64,000 bases of DNA from Williamsia limnetica (GCF_003217475.1 NZ_QJSP01000011.1:124001-188000); one strand, 5' to 3'; numbered from the stretch's first letter, positions 7,646 to 16,788 are shown. The notes: a model not told the origin generated them from the sequence alone. Numbers and translations are program-made.

Positions 7646-9102
7646 CCTCGACCGAAAAGACCACGGAGGCGAGCGACAAGCTCGATCCCGCCGTGATCAA
7701 GATCGCCATTGTCGTCGTGCTCGGCGCGATCATGGCGATCCTCGACACCACCGTGGTGTCCGTTGCACAGAACACCTTTCAGGCCGACTTCGACACCGAC
7801 CAGGCCGGGGCCGCCTGGACGATCACCGGGTACACCCTGGCGCTTGCCGCCGTCATCCCGCTGTCCAGTTGGGCTGCAGCCCGCTTCGGCACCAAGAACG
7901 TGTACCTGACGTCCCTGGTGCTGTTTGTTCTCGGCTCCGTCCTGTGCGCCCTTGCCTGGGATATCACCTCGTTGACCGTCTTCCGCGTACTGCAGGGACT
8001 CGGCGGCGGCATGCTGATGCCCGTCGGCATGATGATCCTGACCAAGGCGGCCGGCCCGGCCAAGATCGGTTCGGTCATGGCGGTGCTCGGTATCCCCATG
8101 CTGCTCGGCCCGATCATGGGACCGATCATCGGTGGCGCGCTCATCGAATACGTCAGCTGGCACTGGATCTTCCTGATCAACGTCCCGATCGGTGTCGCGG
8201 CATTCATCTACGCGATGATCATCTTGCCCGGTGCAGACGAATCCGCCCGACCGAAGTTCGACTTCATCGGACTCCTGTTGCTGTCGCCAGGTCTCGCGCT
8301 GTTCCTCTACGGAATCACGCTGAGCACCGAGCACGGAAGCTTCACCGATCCGTCCGTCCTGATCACGGCCGGAATCGGACTCCTGCTGATGATCGGCTTC
8401 GTGTTCCACGCCCTGCGGACCACGAACCCGCTGCTCGACCTGCGGCTGTTCCGCAACAGCAAGCTCTCCATGGCAGTCATCACCATGGGGCTGTTCATGA
8501 TCGCCTTCCTCGGTGCGGCACTACTGTTCCCGCAGTACTACATCGGCGTCCGCGGTGAGACGACCCTCATGACCGGCCTGCTGCTGGCCCCCCAGGGCAT
8601 CGGCGCCATGCTGACGATGCCGATGTCGGGCAAGCTCACCGACCGTCAGGGCCCCGGAAAGATCGTGATGGCCGGAATTGTGCTCATCACAATCGGTCTC
8701 AGTGCGTTCATCTTCCTCGGGCCGGACACCTCGTTCTGGTTGCTCAGCGCCGCGCTGTTCGTCCAAGGTCTCGGCATGGGTATGACCATGATGCCGATCA
8801 TGTCGGCTGCACTCGCCACTCTGTCGGACAAGCAGGTTCCCGACGGCTCGACCCTGATGAACGTCGTCCAGCAGGCCGCCGGCTCTGTCGGTACCGCCAT
8901 CATCTCGGTGATCCTCGTGAACAACCTGCGAGGAGCAGAGGACCTCGGAGCGATGGCCGACGGCTTCGGCAAGACCTTCATCGTCACCACCGTGCTGATC
9001 GCGCTCTGCATCATCCCGGCGTTCTTCCTGCCGCGTAAGGCAATCGCGCGCAGCACCACCGACGCCGACGGCAAACCCGTCGCACCGGTGATGATGCACT
9101 AG
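7642..9102 (+). CDS. MFS multidrug efflux transporter (DHA2, EmrB/QacA type)
   Basis: A 486-residue inner-membrane drug/proton antiporter with about 14 predicted hydrophobic helices. DHA2 signatures are visible: motif D-like 'AILDTTVVSVA' in TM1, 'GYTLALAAVIPLSSWAAARFGTKN' (motif A), and the antiporter motif C 'GIPMLLGPIMGPIIGG' in TM5. The length is normal for 14-TM members. It is co-translated with the upstream MarR regulator and ends in a strong bidirectional terminator. The drug substrate cannot be read from the sequence. Confidence 0.92.
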   Translation: MTSTEKTTEASDKLDPAVIKIAIVVVLGAIMAILDTTVVSVAQNTFQADFDTDQAGAAWTITGYTLALAAVIPLSSWAAARFGTKNVYLTSLVLFVLGSVLCALAWDITSLTVFRVLQGLGGGMLMPVGMMILTKAAGPAKIGSVMAVLGIPMLLGPIMGPIIGGALIEYVSWHWIFLINVPIGVAAFIYAMIILPGADESARPKFDFIGLLLLSPGLALFLYGITLSTEHGSFTDPSVLITAGIGLLLMIGFVFHALRTTNPLLDLRLFRNSKLSMAVITMGLFMIAFLGAALLFPQYYIGVRGETTLMTGLLLAPQGIGAMLTMPMSGKLTDRQGPGKIVMAGIVLITIGLSAFIFLGPDTSFWLLSAALFVQGLGMGMTMMPIMSAALATLSDKQVPDGSTLMNVVQQAAGSVGTAIISVILVNNLRGAEDLGAMADGFGKTFIVTTVLIALCIIPAFFLPRKAIARSTTDADGKPVAPVMMH

Positions 9103-9142
9103 TCGCACTGAGAAGACACAGTGGCAACGCCGACACAGGGGC

Positions 9143-9173
9143 AACGCCCGTCCGGATCATCCGGACGGGCGTT
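9143..9173. terminator. Bidirectional terminator between MFS and ptrB genes
   Basis: A perfect 14-bp stem, AACGCCCGTCCGGA / TCCGGACGGGCGTT, with a 3-nt loop. It is followed on the plus strand by GTTCGTT. It lies between two convergent genes. Confidence 0.85.
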
Positions 9174-9191
9174 GTTCGTTCGTGTATCCCC

Positions 9192-11306
9192 TCAGATCGC
9201 GCCGGTCTGCCGCAGCACCCAGGCATATTCGAACGCGACTTCTTCCCACTGCTTGTACCGACCGCTGACACCACCGTGCCCGGCCTTCATCTCCGTCTTG
9301 AGCAGGATCGGCGCGTCGCCGGTGGTGCTGTCCTGCAGGCGGGCAACCCACTTGGCGGCCTCGGTGTACATCACACGAGTGTCGTTGAGCGAGGTGATCG
9401 CCAGGATCTCCGGGTACGGCTTCGCTTCGACGTTCTCGTACGGCGAGTACGACCGCATGTAGTCGTAGACCTCTTTGTTGGCCAACGGGTTGCCCCACTC
9501 GTCCCATTCGATCACCGTCAGCGGCAACGAGGGATCGAGGATGGAGGTCAGCGGATCCACGAACGGCACGACGGCGAGAATTCCGTTGAACAACTCGGGT
9601 GCCAGGTTCGCGACCGCGCCGATCAGCAATCCGCCGGCGCTGCCACCCTCCCCCACCAGGTGCTCAGGATCGGTGACGCCGGTATCGATCAGATGCCGCG
9701 CCGCCGAGACGAAGTCGGTGAAGGTGTTCTTCTTCGTCAGCGTCTTGCCGGTGTCGTACCAGTGCCTGCCCATCTCACCGCCACCACGGATGTGGGCGAT
9801 GACGAACACCACACCCCGATCGAGCAGGGACAGCCGGGAGATGGAGAAGCCAGGGTCATTGCTCGACTCGTAGGATCCGTAGCCGTAGAGCAGGGTCGGC
9901 GCCGGTCCATCGGCGGCACCACGACGGCGGATCACCGACAGGGGTATCTTCGTCCCGTCGTCTGCGGTGGCCCAATCACGATGCTGCTCATAGTCGGCGG
10001 GGTCGTAGTCGCCCAGCACATTCTGCCGCTTGAGCAGGATCCGCTCGTCCGTCGCCACATCGAGGTCGAACACCTCGGTCGGGTTGATGAAGCTCGTGTA
10101 GCCGATTCGGAGACGCGGCGCCGCCCATTCCGGATTGGCGCCCAGCCCGGCAGAATAGAGCTCCTCATCGAACGTGACCTCGACGAAGTCGACGTCGCCC
10201 CTGCCGAGTTGGGCTATCGACAGCCTCGGCAGCGCCTCGCGACGGTAGCTCAAGACGAGCTGTCCGGCGAAAGCGTCGACGTCCTCTATCCGCACGGCGC
10301 TGTCGTGGGCGACCAGCACGCGGGTATCGGTGGGATCGGTGACGGGCGCGTCGAGAAGTTCGAAGTTCTCGGCGTTCTTGTTGTGCAAGATCAGGAACCG
10401 GTCCTGACCGTCGATCACCGCGTGTTCGACGCCGTACTCGACACCCTCCTCGCGGGGCCAGACGACCTCGAACTCACCGGTCGGGTCCGCGGCGTCGAGC
10501 ACCCGGACCTCGGAGGTGATCTTCGACCCCAGGGAGATCATCAGGTACTTGTCGCTGCGGGTGCCACCGATACCCACCCAGTACTGCTCGTCGGGTTCGT
10601 GGAAGACCTTGACGTCGGGGGTACCCGCGCCGAGGTCATGGCGCCAGACGGTGTCGGGGCGCCACGCCTCGTCGACGGTTTGGTAGAACACGTGTTTGCC
10701 GTCGAGCGACCAGAGGGCGCCCGGTGCGGTGTCGGCGATCTCGTCGGCCAGCAGCTCCCCGGTCCCGAGGTTCTTGAACCGCATGGTGTACCGCTCGTTG
10801 CCGGTCGCGTCGACGCTGTAGGCCAGCAGCGTGCCGTCCTCGCTGACCGACAAGGCTCCGAGACTGAAGAAGTCGGTGCCCTCGGCCTCGACGTTGGAGT
10901 CCAGCAGGATTTCCTCGCCGGGCACCTCTTGACCGGGCTCCACCTTCGGCGGGGTCCAGTCGTCCGGCCCGGCGATCGGGCAGCGGGCGTGCAGCGGGTA
11001 CTGCTTGCCTTCCTCGGTACGGGCGTAGTACCAGAACTGCCCGCGCCGGGTGGGCACCGACATGTCGGTTTCCTGTGTACGGCTTTTGATCTCGCCGAAG
11101 ATGTCGTCGCGCAAGCCTGCGAGGTCCGCGGTGTGCGCCGCGGTGTAGTCGTTCTGCTGTTCGAGGAACGCGATGACCTCTGGGTCTTCCTTGTCTCGCA
11201 GCCACTCGTAGTGATCGATCACCGTCTCCCCGTGATGGGTGCGCTCGAACGGGATCTTCTTCGCGGCGGGCGGAGTGGCGCCGGCGGCCTGCGAGGTGTC
11301 TGTCAC
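9192..11306 (-). CDS. ptrB: Prolyl oligopeptidase family protease (oligopeptidase B)
   Basis: A 704-residue S9A serine peptidase that cleaves short peptides, probably after basic residues as in protease II. The N-terminal ~400 residues form the propeller gate ('[20 protein letters not shown]', '[17 protein letters not shown]'). The C-terminal alpha/beta-hydrolase domain carries '[13 protein letters not shown]', '[14 protein letters not shown]', the nucleophile 'GEGGSAGG', the Asp of 'TSLNDTRV' and the His of 'KAGHGG'. The GTG start overlaps the purC stop and follows an AGGGAG Shine-Dalgarno. In M. tuberculosis the gene is split as ptrBa/ptrBb; here it is intact. Confidence 0.95.
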   Translation of the reverse strand: MTDTSQAAGATPPAAKKIPFERTHHGETVIDHYEWLRDKEDPEVIAFLEQQNDYTAAHTADLAGLRDDIFGEIKSRTQETDMSVPTRRGQFWYYARTEEGKQYPLHARCPIAGPDDWTPPKVEPGQEVPGEEILLDSNVEAEGTDFFSLGALSVSEDGTLLAYSVDATGNERYTMRFKNLGTGELLADEIADTAPGALWSLDGKHVFYQTVDEAWRPDTVWRHDLGAGTPDVKVFHEPDEQYWVGIGGTRSDKYLMISLGSKITSEVRVLDAADPTGEFEVVWPREEGVEYGVEHAVIDGQDRFLILHNKNAENFELLDAPVTDPTDTRVLVAHDSAVRIEDVDAFAGQLVLSYRREALPRLSIAQLGRGDVDFVEVTFDEELYSAGLGANPEWAAPRLRIGYTSFINPTEVFDLDVATDERILLKRQNVLGDYDPADYEQHRDWATADDGTKIPLSVIRRRGAADGPAPTLLYGYGSYESSNDPGFSISRLSLLDRGVVFVIAHIRGGGEMGRHWYDTGKTLTKKNTFTDFVSAARHLIDTGVTDPEHLVGEGGSAGGLLIGAVANLAPELFNGILAVVPFVDPLTSILDPSLPLTVIEWDEWGNPLANKEVYDYMRSYSPYENVEAKPYPEILAITSLNDTRVMYTEAAKWVARLQDSTTGDAPILLKTEMKAGHGGVSGRYKQWEEVAFEYAWVLRQTGAI

Positions 11307-12196
11307 TGTTCTCCCTTCGGCCAGTCATCGAATGACAGGCCTGAAATACGTTCATATGCCTCGATATATCGGTCACGAGTACGCCGTGCAACATCTTCGG
11401 GCAGCGCCGGTGGAGGGCCATCGGCGGCGCGATCCCAGCCCGACTCCGGACTGGTCAACCAATTGCGGACGATCTGCTTGTCGAAACTCGGCTGCACCAG
11501 CCCCGGCCGGTAGGTGTCGGCGTCCCAGTACCTCGAGCTGTCCGGGGTGAGGACCTCGTCTGCCAGCACCACGGTGCCGGCCTCGTCCAATCCGAACTCG
11601 AACTTGGTGTCGGCGAGGATGATCCCTCGGGCTGCTGCGAGATCGGACCCGCGGGAGTAGATGTCGAGGGTCAGCTCGCGCAGCTTGGTCGCCAGCGTCT
11701 CCCCGACGGTCGCCACCACAGCCTCGAAGCTGACGTTCTCGTCGTGCGCGCCGAGATCGGCCTTGGTCGCCGGGGTGAAGATCGGCTCCGGCAGCTTGCT
11801 CGACTCCTCGAGTCCGGTCGGCAGTTCGATGCCACACACAGACCCGGTCGCCACGTAGTCGAGTAGCCCCGAACCGGTGAGGTAGCCGCGTGCCACACAC
11901 TCGACGGGCAACATGTCGAGCTTCTTCACCACCAGCGCGCGCCCCACGAGTTCGGCGGGGATGCGGGGATCGTTCTCGTCCCCCGCCAGATGGTGCGGCA
12001 CCCCGAGCGCTCCGAAGTAATAGACGCTCATCGCCGTCAGCACGCGACCCTTGTCAGGGATCGGTGTGGACAGGATGTGGTCGAAGGCGGAGATCCGGTC
12101 CGAGGCCACCATCAGCATCGTGGTTTCGTCGATCGAATAGAGATCACGAACCTTGCCGGCAGCGAGGTGTTCGTAGGATTCCAGGCTCGGACGCAT
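11303..12196 (-). CDS. purC: SAICAR synthetase (phosphoribosylaminoimidazole-succinocarboxamide synthase)
   Basis: A 297-residue ATP-dependent enzyme that joins CAIR and aspartate in purine synthesis. Motifs: '[10 protein letters not shown]' (nucleotide loop), '[13 protein letters not shown]', '[17 protein letters not shown]' and '[11 protein letters not shown]'. The length is that of the ~300-residue bacterial/yeast type. It forms a two-gene unit with ptrB through a 4-nt overlap. TAGCCT lies 7 nt before the ATG, indicating a leaderless message. Confidence 0.97.
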   Translation of the reverse strand: MRPSLESYEHLAAGKVRDLYSIDETTMLMVASDRISAFDHILSTPIPDKGRVLTAMSVYYFGALGVPHHLAGDENDPRIPAELVGRALVVKKLDMLPVECVARGYLTGSGLLDYVATGSVCGIELPTGLEESSKLPEPIFTPATKADLGAHDENVSFEAVVATVGETLATKLRELTLDIYSRGSDLAAARGIILADTKFEFGLDEAGTVVLADEVLTPDSSRYWDADTYRPGLVQPSFDKQIVRNWLTSPESGWDRAADGPPPALPEDVARRTRDRYIEAYERISGLSFDDWPKGEQ

Positions 12197-12203
12197 GTAT
12201 TTC

Positions 12204-12209
12204 AGGCTA
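12204..12209 (-). promoter_or_regulatory. -10 box of purC (leaderless layout)
   Basis: TAGCCT, 7 nt before the purC ATG, with no Shine-Dalgarno between. Confidence 0.55.
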
Positions 12210-12239
12210 GTCGGGCCGCGTTCGGTGCGATGATCTGCC

Positions 12240-12626
12240 CTACAGCGACAACCCGATGATCAGTGCGACGACACCGATCGCCGGAGGGGCCAGCTGGATC
12301 AGCGCGGGTCGGGCTTTGCTCGGCGACGACGTGATCAGGACGAGGCCTGCGGCAACCATCGATCCGGCACCGGCGAACACGAGCGCTGCACCGGCGCCGG
12401 TCTGGTCGACCGCGACCAGCACGATCCCGATCACCGTGACGATTGCGAGGAAGAGGTTGTAGAAGCCCTGGTTGTAGGCCATCTCCTTGGTGGCATCGGC
12501 CTCCTCGGCCGTGGTGCCGAACGTCTTCCTGGTTGCCGGCGCAGTCCACTGCACCGATTCGAGGAAGAAGATGTACACATGGATGAGCGCGGCGAGGCCG
12601 GCGAAGATCAGTCCTAGGGCAGTCAC
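12240..12626 (-). CDS. DUF1304 small membrane protein
   Basis: A 128-residue protein with four predicted membrane helices (about residues 3-20, 55-73, 78-97 and 108-127). It has the DUF1304 signature '[12 protein letters not shown]', followed by 'RKTFGTT' and '[10 protein letters not shown]'. Function is unknown. The GTG start has TAGGCT 6 nt upstream (leaderless layout). It diverges from the SelW-like gene with only 56 nt between. Confidence 0.85.
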   Translation of the reverse strand: MTALGLIFAGLAALIHVYIFFLESVQWTAPATRKTFGTTAEEADATKEMAYNQGFYNLFLAIVTVIGIVLVAVDQTGAGAALVFAGAGSMVAAGLVLITSSPSKARPALIQLAPPAIGVVALIIGLSL

Positions 12627-12632
12627 CGGTCG

Positions 12633-12638
12633 AGCCTA
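12633..12638 (-). promoter_or_regulatory. -10 box of DUF1304 gene (leaderless layout)
   Basis: TAGGCT on the minus strand, 6 nt from the GTG start at 12626. Confidence 0.5.
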
Positions 12639-12682
12639 ATGCGACGGACGAGATCCCGGCACCCGGCTGCAACAATGACCCG

Positions 12683-12976
12683 GTGACTGAATCCAACGCA
12701 GCCGTGACCATCACCTACTGCACGCAGTGCAACTGGGTCCTGCGGGCGTCGTGGATGGCCACCGAGTTGCTCAACACCTTCGGCACCGAACTGGGCTCGG
12801 TCACCCTCGTGCCGGGAACGGGTGGTGTCTTCTCGATAGAGGTGGACGGGAAGCTGATCTGGGAGCGCAAGCGTGACAACGGTTTCCCTGACATCGTCAC
12901 GTTGAAGAAGCTGGTGCGCAATGTCGCGGCACCGGAGTGGGATCTCGGGCACGCAGACAAGGCCGAATCCGAGTAG
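12683..12976 (+). CDS. SelT/SelW/SelH (Rdx) family redox protein
   Basis: A 97-residue thioredoxin-like protein of the selenoprotein-W family. The redox motif is C13-T-Q-C16 ('ITYCTQCNW'), with Cys in place of selenocysteine. It is followed by the family core 'GSVTLVPGTGGVFSIEVDGKLIWERK' and 'FPDIVTLKKLVRN'. It is probably cytosolic with a redox function; its partner is unknown. The GTG start has a weak AACAAT 6 nt upstream. Confidence 0.88.
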   Translation: MTESNAAVTITYCTQCNWVLRASWMATELLNTFGTELGSVTLVPGTGGVFSIEVDGKLIWERKRDNGFPDIVTLKKLVRNVAAPEWDLGHADKAESE

Positions 12977-12978
12977 AT

Positions 12979-13473
12979 CTAGTCGCTGCCGGTGATCGTC
13001 GACGGCGCAGCGCCAGGAAACCTGGTTTCGAAGTCGAGTACGCCCACCCAGGTGGGCCGCACCGCTATGCGGTGCATCGTCGCTCCGTCGGCACGCAACC
13101 GGTCGAAGTACGCGTCGGCGTCGGCGGCGGGCATCCCGCGGCGCATCGTCAGCTCGTACTCATCCGCGATGCCGTCGACGTCGGTGACGACCGCGTCGCC
13201 CCGCAGCAGCAAGACATGTGGCGGTGCATCGTCGGTGTCGATCGTGATGGCCACTGCAGGGCTGCGCCGCAGCGCCCGCACCTTCGCAGCGCCGGTGAAC
13301 GTTGCCATCACCAGTTCGGTACCGGTCCACCAATGGTTGATGGGCAGCACCCGCGGCGTCCCGTCGGACGCCGTGTAGGCCATGCGCGCGGGAATGTCTT
13401 TGTGCAGCAGCTCCTGTGCAATGTCCGACTGCAGAAGGGCGACATCACCCTGCGGTAGTACGCCGGTGGTCAT
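12979..13473 (-). CDS. Pyridoxamine 5'-phosphate oxidase-fold (PPOX) protein
   Basis: A 164-residue split-barrel flavin/F420-binding-type protein: 'ARMAYTASDGTPRVLPINHWW', 'ELVMATFTGAAKVRALRRSPAVAITIDTDD' and 'VLLLRGDAVVTDVDG'. The reading frame extends upstream, but the ATG at 13473 overlaps the stop of the AHSA1 gene (ATGA), which fixes the start. It is the last gene of an ArsR-AHSA1-PPOX operon. The cofactor and substrate are not identifiable from sequence alone. Confidence 0.84.
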   Translation of the reverse strand: MTTGVLPQGDVALLQSDIAQELLHKDIPARMAYTASDGTPRVLPINHWWTGTELVMATFTGAAKVRALRRSPAVAITIDTDDAPPHVLLLRGDAVVTDVDGIADEYELTMRRGMPAADADAYFDRLRADGATMHRIAVRPTWVGVLDFETRFPGAAPSTITGSD

Positions 13474-13922
13474 GACGCCGCCTCGACGAATGTGCGCAGT
13501 TTGTCGAACGAGCTTCCCCAACCGCCCTTGGCGCCGTCTTCGGAGCTCAGCGGCCCCGGCGCGAGAAGATGGAAGGTCATCGTGGTCGTACCCGGCGAGG
13601 ACTCGACAAAGGTCACCGTGCACACCGAGACCGAATCCGCGTCGGTGGGATCACCCCAGGAGAACACCAACCGGTCCGGCCGCGACACTTCCTCGTACAC
13701 GCCTCGTGACGCGAACTCCTCACCATTCGGACCCACCATCACGCCGCCGTATTCGCCACCGGGCCGAGCGTCGCCGTACATCCGGTCCCTCGGCATCGTG
13801 AATCCTTCGGGACCCATCCATTGCGACGCCTGATCGCTGTCGACCCAGGCGTCGAACACCACTTCCGGGCCGGCCGTGAACTCTCGCACGATGGTGAACT
13901 CGCGAGTTGCCGTGTCTGTCAT
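13470..13922 (-). CDS. SRPBCC/AHSA1-domain protein
   Basis: A 150-residue protein with the START/Bet v1 fold of the AHSA1 type: 'TIVREFTAGPEVVFDAWVDSDQASQWMGP', 'GGEYGGVMVGPNG', 'DRLVFSWG' and the C-terminal 'GWGSSFDKLRTFVE'. Such proteins are routinely coded with ArsR regulators and are thought to bind hydrophobic ligands. It overlaps the ArsR gene upstream and the PPOX gene downstream by 4 nt each, so the three genes are co-translated. Confidence 0.87.
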   Translation of the reverse strand: MTDTATREFTIVREFTAGPEVVFDAWVDSDQASQWMGPEGFTMPRDRMYGDARPGGEYGGVMVGPNGEEFASRGVYEEVSRPDRLVFSWGDPTDADSVSVCTVTFVESSPGTTTMTFHLLAPGPLSSEDGAKGGWGSSFDKLRTFVEAAS

Positions 13923-14266
13923 GGTTCTTCCTCTTCTTTGTCGGACCCTGTGATCCGGTTGATGTGCTGTTCGAGCCGGTCGAAGCTGCCTTCCCAGAAT
14001 CGGCGGTAGTCGCCGAGCCACGCGCTCGCCTCGGCGAGTGGACCCGCCTCGAGCGAGCAGGGCCGCCACTGCGCGTCGCGTCCCCGTGAGATGAGACCTG
14101 CCCGCTCGAGAACTTTGAGGTGTTTCGAAATCGCGGCCAGGCTCATGTCGAAAGGCTTCGCCAGAGCCGACACCGTCGCCTCCCCCTCCGACAGGCGTGC
14201 CAGCAGAGCTCGCCGAGTAGGATCGGCAAGCGCCCCGAACACCGCGCTGAGCTGGTCGTCGGCCAC
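13919..14266 (-). CDS. ArsR/SmtB family regulator of the AHSA1 operon
   Basis: A 115-residue winged-helix repressor: 'VFGALADPTRRALLARLSEGEATVSALAKPFDMSLAAISKHLKVLERAGLISRGR'-type core (residues 9-63, read in segments). No metal-binding cysteines are visible, so it is of the non-metal class that pairs with AHSA1 proteins. The GTG start follows AAAGGGG with 8-nt spacing. Two palindromic boxes lie 21-50 nt upstream. Confidence 0.9.
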   Translation of the reverse strand: MADDQLSAVFGALADPTRRALLARLSEGEATVSALAKPFDMSLAAISKHLKVLERAGLISRGRDAQWRPCSLEAGPLAEASAWLGDYRRFWEGSFDRLEQHINRITGSDKEEEEP

Positions 14267-14286
14267 TTTATGGCCCCTTTCATATT

Positions 14287-14315
14287 CAACCGATCAGTTA
14301 TCAACCGGTTAGTTG
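14287..14315. promoter_or_regulatory. Tandem candidate ArsR operators
   Basis: Two related imperfect palindromes lie in tandem: CAACCGATCAGTT (14287-14299) and CAACCGGTTAGTTG (14302-14315). Both have CAAC/GTT arms around a 6-nt centre and sit 15 nt apart. They lie immediately upstream of the arsR Shine-Dalgarno, where a repressor would block transcription. Confidence 0.6.
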
Positions 14316-14377
14316 AATAGTAGCCGTGCCGCGGGGGGTGTCAACCCCTGAAGCAGACGTTTAGTCGCTCGTATCGG

Positions 14378-14474
14378 CCCGCTCGACGGTCAGATCGGCA
14401 CGGTCAACGGTCAGATCGGCACGGTCAACGGTCAGATCGGCCCGCTCGACGGTCAGATCGGCCCGCTCGACGGG
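14378..14474. repeat. 21-nt tandem repeat array
   Basis: Four full 21-nt units plus a partial fifth. Units of type cccgctcgacggtcagatcgg stand at 14378, 14441 and 14462 (partial). Two units of type cacggtcaacggtcagatcgg lie between them. The last 12 nt are identical apart from one position. No start or gene could be assigned across it. Confidence 0.88.
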
Positions 14475-14478
14475 ACCC

Positions 14479-14635
14479 CAACGGTCTCGCGGCCCCGCGT
14501 TGTCTGGACAGACGAGGAGCGAGCGAAGCTAGGCGACCACAACGGTCTCGCGGCCCCGCACGTTCTGGACTGAGGAGGAGCGAGCGCAGCGATGCGACCG
14601 ACGAGGGAAGAACGTGCGCTCAGGGCCGCGACGAC
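14479..14635. repeat. Dispersed palindromic intergenic element, copy B with truncated tandem copy
   Basis: A partial copy (14479-14538) is followed by a full one. The full copy has arms tcgcggccc (14548-14556) with gggccgcga (14623-14631), and gcacgttct (14558-14566) with agaacgtgc (14609-14617), all perfectly paired. The core 'GGACTG..GAGGAGCGAGCGCAGCGATG..GACGAGGGA' matches copies A and C. It sits between the arsR operon and purB. Confidence 0.75.
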
Positions 14636-14641
14636 CCAGCG

Positions 14642-14685
14642 AGCGAGCGAGCAAATTCAACACAGCGAGCGAGCAAATTCAACAC
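14642..14685. repeat. Exact 22-bp tandem duplication beside the purB stop
   Basis: The unit agcgagcgagcaaattcaac+ac occurs at 14642-14663 and 14664-14685, identical in both. The array ends 2 nt before the purB stop codon. It continues the GCGAGC-rich tail of element copy B. Confidence 0.85.
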
Positions 14686-14687
14686 AG

Positions 14688-16136
14688 CTACAAAATCGGG
14701 GCCGGACCATATCCAGCTGCATCGGGGTAGGCCTCGATGAGCTTGCCGACTTGGGCGACGACGTCGGCTACCTGGTGTTCTGCGGCACCGATGAAGGCTG
14801 ATTTGTCGGCCAGTGCGGCGTCGAGGGCGGCCCGGTCCAGCGGCAGTCGTTCGTCGGCGGCCAATCTGTCGAGCAGGTCCGGCTCGCGGCCGTCTTCGCG
14901 CATGGCCAGTGCCACGGACACCGCGTTTTCCTTGATGGCCTCGTGGGCCACCTCGCGTCCGACCCCGGCGCGGACCGCGGCGATGAGTACTTTTGTGGTT
15001 GCGAGGAAGGGCAGATACCGGTCGAGTTCTTTTGCGATGACCGCCGGGTAGGCGCCGAACTCGGCGAGCACGGTCAGGAATGTCTCCATCAAGCCGTCGA
15101 TCGCGAAGAACGCGTCGGGCAGGGCTACTCGCCGGATCACGGAGCAGAAGACGTCGCCTTCGTTCCACTGGGCGCCTGCGAGTTCGGCGGCCATCGATCC
15201 GTAGCCCCGGAGGATCACCTGTAGGCCGTTCACGCGTTCGCAGCTGCGGGTGTTCATCTTGTGCGGCATCGCCGAGCTGCCGACCTGGCCCGGCTGGAAG
15301 CCTTCGGTCACCAGTTCGTGGCCGGCCATCAATCGGATGGTGTGCGCCAGCGACGACGGTCCCGCCGCGACCTGGACGAGCGCGGAGACGACGTCGTGGT
15401 CGAGCGACCGCGGGTAGACCTGGCCGACCGAGGTGAGGGACTTCGAAAAGCCGAGGTGCTCAGCCACTTTCGATTCCAACTCGGAGAGTTTCTCGACATC
15501 GCCGTCGAGCAGGTCGAGCATGTCCTGGCTGGTACCCATCGGGCCCTTGATGCCCCGCAGCGGGTAGCGGGCGATGAGTTCGCGGAGCCGGGTCAGCGAG
15601 ATGAGCAATTCGTCGGCAGCCGATGCGAACCTTTTGCCGAGGGTGGTCGCCTGTGCCGCGACGTTGTGGCTGCGGCCCGCCATCACCACCGAGGAATACT
15701 GCGCGGCACGCTCGGCGAGGCGGGCTGCCGTCGCGACGCCGTGCGCGTGGACGTGCTCGAGGGAGCGCAGTATCTGCAGCTGTTCGACGTTCTCGGTCAG
15801 GTCGCGGCTGGTCATGCCCTTGTGGATCTGCTCATGACCGGCGAGTGCGTTGAACTCCTCGATCCTGGCTTTCACGTCGTGGCGGGTGACGCGCTCGCGG
15901 TCGGCGATCGACTCGAGGTCGATGTGGTCGAGTACCCGCTCGTAGTCGGCGATGGCGCCGTCCGGGACGTCGACGCCGAGGTCACGTTGCGCCTTGAGCA
16001 CAGCGATCCACAGCTGGCGCTCCAGCACGATCTTGTGGTCGGCGGACCACAGTCGCACCAGGTCGGCAGAGGCGTAACGTCCGGCCAGAACGTTGGCCAC
16101 CCGCGGTTTGGTCACTGGCATTTCTGATTCAGGCAC
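14688..16136 (-). CDS. purB: Adenylosuccinate lyase
   Basis: A 482-residue fumarase/aspartase-superfamily enzyme. It cleaves SAICAR to AICAR plus fumarate and adenylosuccinate to AMP plus fumarate. Signatures: 'RHDVKARIEEFNALAG', 'HKGMTSRDLTENVEQLQ', 'MAGRSHNVAAQATTLGKRF', the flexible signature loop 'GSSAMPHKMNTRSCERVNGL' and 'YLPFLATTKVL'. Start: the GTG at 16136 has CATAAT 6 nt upstream (leaderless). An in-frame ATG five codons later (16121) is the alternative, and the longer frame to 16241 has no conserved residues. It is separate from the other pur genes but on the same strand. Confidence 0.95.
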   Translation of the reverse strand: MPESEMPVTKPRVANVLAGRYASADLVRLWSADHKIVLERQLWIAVLKAQRDLGVDVPDGAIADYERVLDHIDLESIADRERVTRHDVKARIEEFNALAGHEQIHKGMTSRDLTENVEQLQILRSLEHVHAHGVATAARLAERAAQYSSVVMAGRSHNVAAQATTLGKRFASAADELLISLTRLRELIARYPLRGIKGPMGTSQDMLDLLDGDVEKLSELESKVAEHLGFSKSLTSVGQVYPRSLDHDVVSALVQVAAGPSSLAHTIRLMAGHELVTEGFQPGQVGSSAMPHKMNTRSCERVNGLQVILRGYGSMAAELAGAQWNEGDVFCSVIRRVALPDAFFAIDGLMETFLTVLAEFGAYPAVIAKELDRYLPFLATTKVLIAAVRAGVGREVAHEAIKENAVSVALAMREDGREPDLLDRLAADERLPLDRAALDAALADKSAFIGAAEHQVADVVAQVGKLIEAYPDAAGYGPAPIL

Positions 16137-16142
16137 CGGCCC

Positions 16143-16148
16143 ATTATG
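16143..16148 (-). promoter_or_regulatory. -10 box of purB (leaderless layout)
   Basis: CATAAT, 6 nt before the GTG at 16136. Confidence 0.55.
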
Positions 16149-16188
16149 CGATACGCCGACAGGGGCGAGAAATTCGTCGGTCGCGACC

Positions 16189-16788
16189 TCAGGCCGAGGT
16201 GACCGGGGCCAGCTGGTCGATGACCTCGCACAGCGCGACACGGGTGACCTTGACCAGATCGTCGACGGAGTCGGCGAGCGCTCCGATGACGACGCCGTCC
16301 TCCACCGCCATCAGCTGTTCGATCCCGGTGGGGTCGGTGTTGCGTCCGGACTTCTCGAGTACCTCAAAATGTATGTTACGTAGCGAGTTACGGTGATCGA
16401 CCAGTACCTGATGCAGGCGCGGTACTCGCGCACAGAGGACGATCGCCTCGTACCGACAGGTCAGCCGGTCTCTGGTGGTCCGCTCGCCCACGAAGACCTC
16501 GGCCAGCGCCTCGGCGGTGGTCTCACAGCCCCGGCGGCGCCTTGGCAGGGCATGCGCCCTTTCTGCGATGGCGTCTTGATCGCCGCGACAGTTGTATGCG
16601 ACGGCTTCGACAACCAGATCTTCAAGGGAGGCAAAGTAATACGTTGTCGAGGCGAGGGGCAGCTGTGCCCGGTCGGCGACCGCGCGGTGACGGACGGCAT
16701 CGAAGCCGCCCTCGAGCAGCAGCTCCCCTGCGGCGGCGATCAGTCGCGCGCGCCGACGCGTGCCCTTGGGGGTTGCTGCTGCTCTCAC
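16189..16788 (-). CDS. TetR family transcriptional regulator
   Basis: A 199-residue regulator. The N-terminal HTH is 'TRRRARLIAAAGELLLEGGFDAVRHRAVADRAQLPLASTTYYFASLEDLV' (read in segments; recognition helix near residues 38-50). The C-terminal ~140 residues form a helical ligand domain without an identifiable ligand motif. The GTG start follows GGCGGGG. It lies between purB and an aminotransferase, like the TetR gene Rv0775 near purB in M. tuberculosis. Confidence 0.86.
   Translation of the reverse strand: MRAAATPKGTRRRARLIAAAGELLLEGGFDAVRHRAVADRAQLPLASTTYYFASLEDLVVEAVAYNCRGDQDAIAERAHALPRRRRGCETTAEALAEVFVGERTTRDRLTCRYEAIVLCARVPRLHQVLVDHRNSLRNIHFEVLEKSGRNTDPTGIEQLMAVEDGVVIGALADSVDDLVKVTRVALCEVIDQLAPVTSA

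Noticed and set aside
9276-11513. A 745-codon plus-strand ORF opposite ptrB
   Set aside because: High-GC third-position bias opens the antisense frame. The translation has no domain features, while the minus strand encodes a complete oligopeptidase B.
14378-14474. 21-nt repeats considered as a CRISPR array
   Set aside because: Units are contiguous with no unique spacers, and no cas genes are nearby.
14592-14801. A 69-codon ORF beginning in repeat element B
   Set aside because: It consists of element sequence and the antisense of the purB end; Arg/Ser/Thr-rich and not protein-like.
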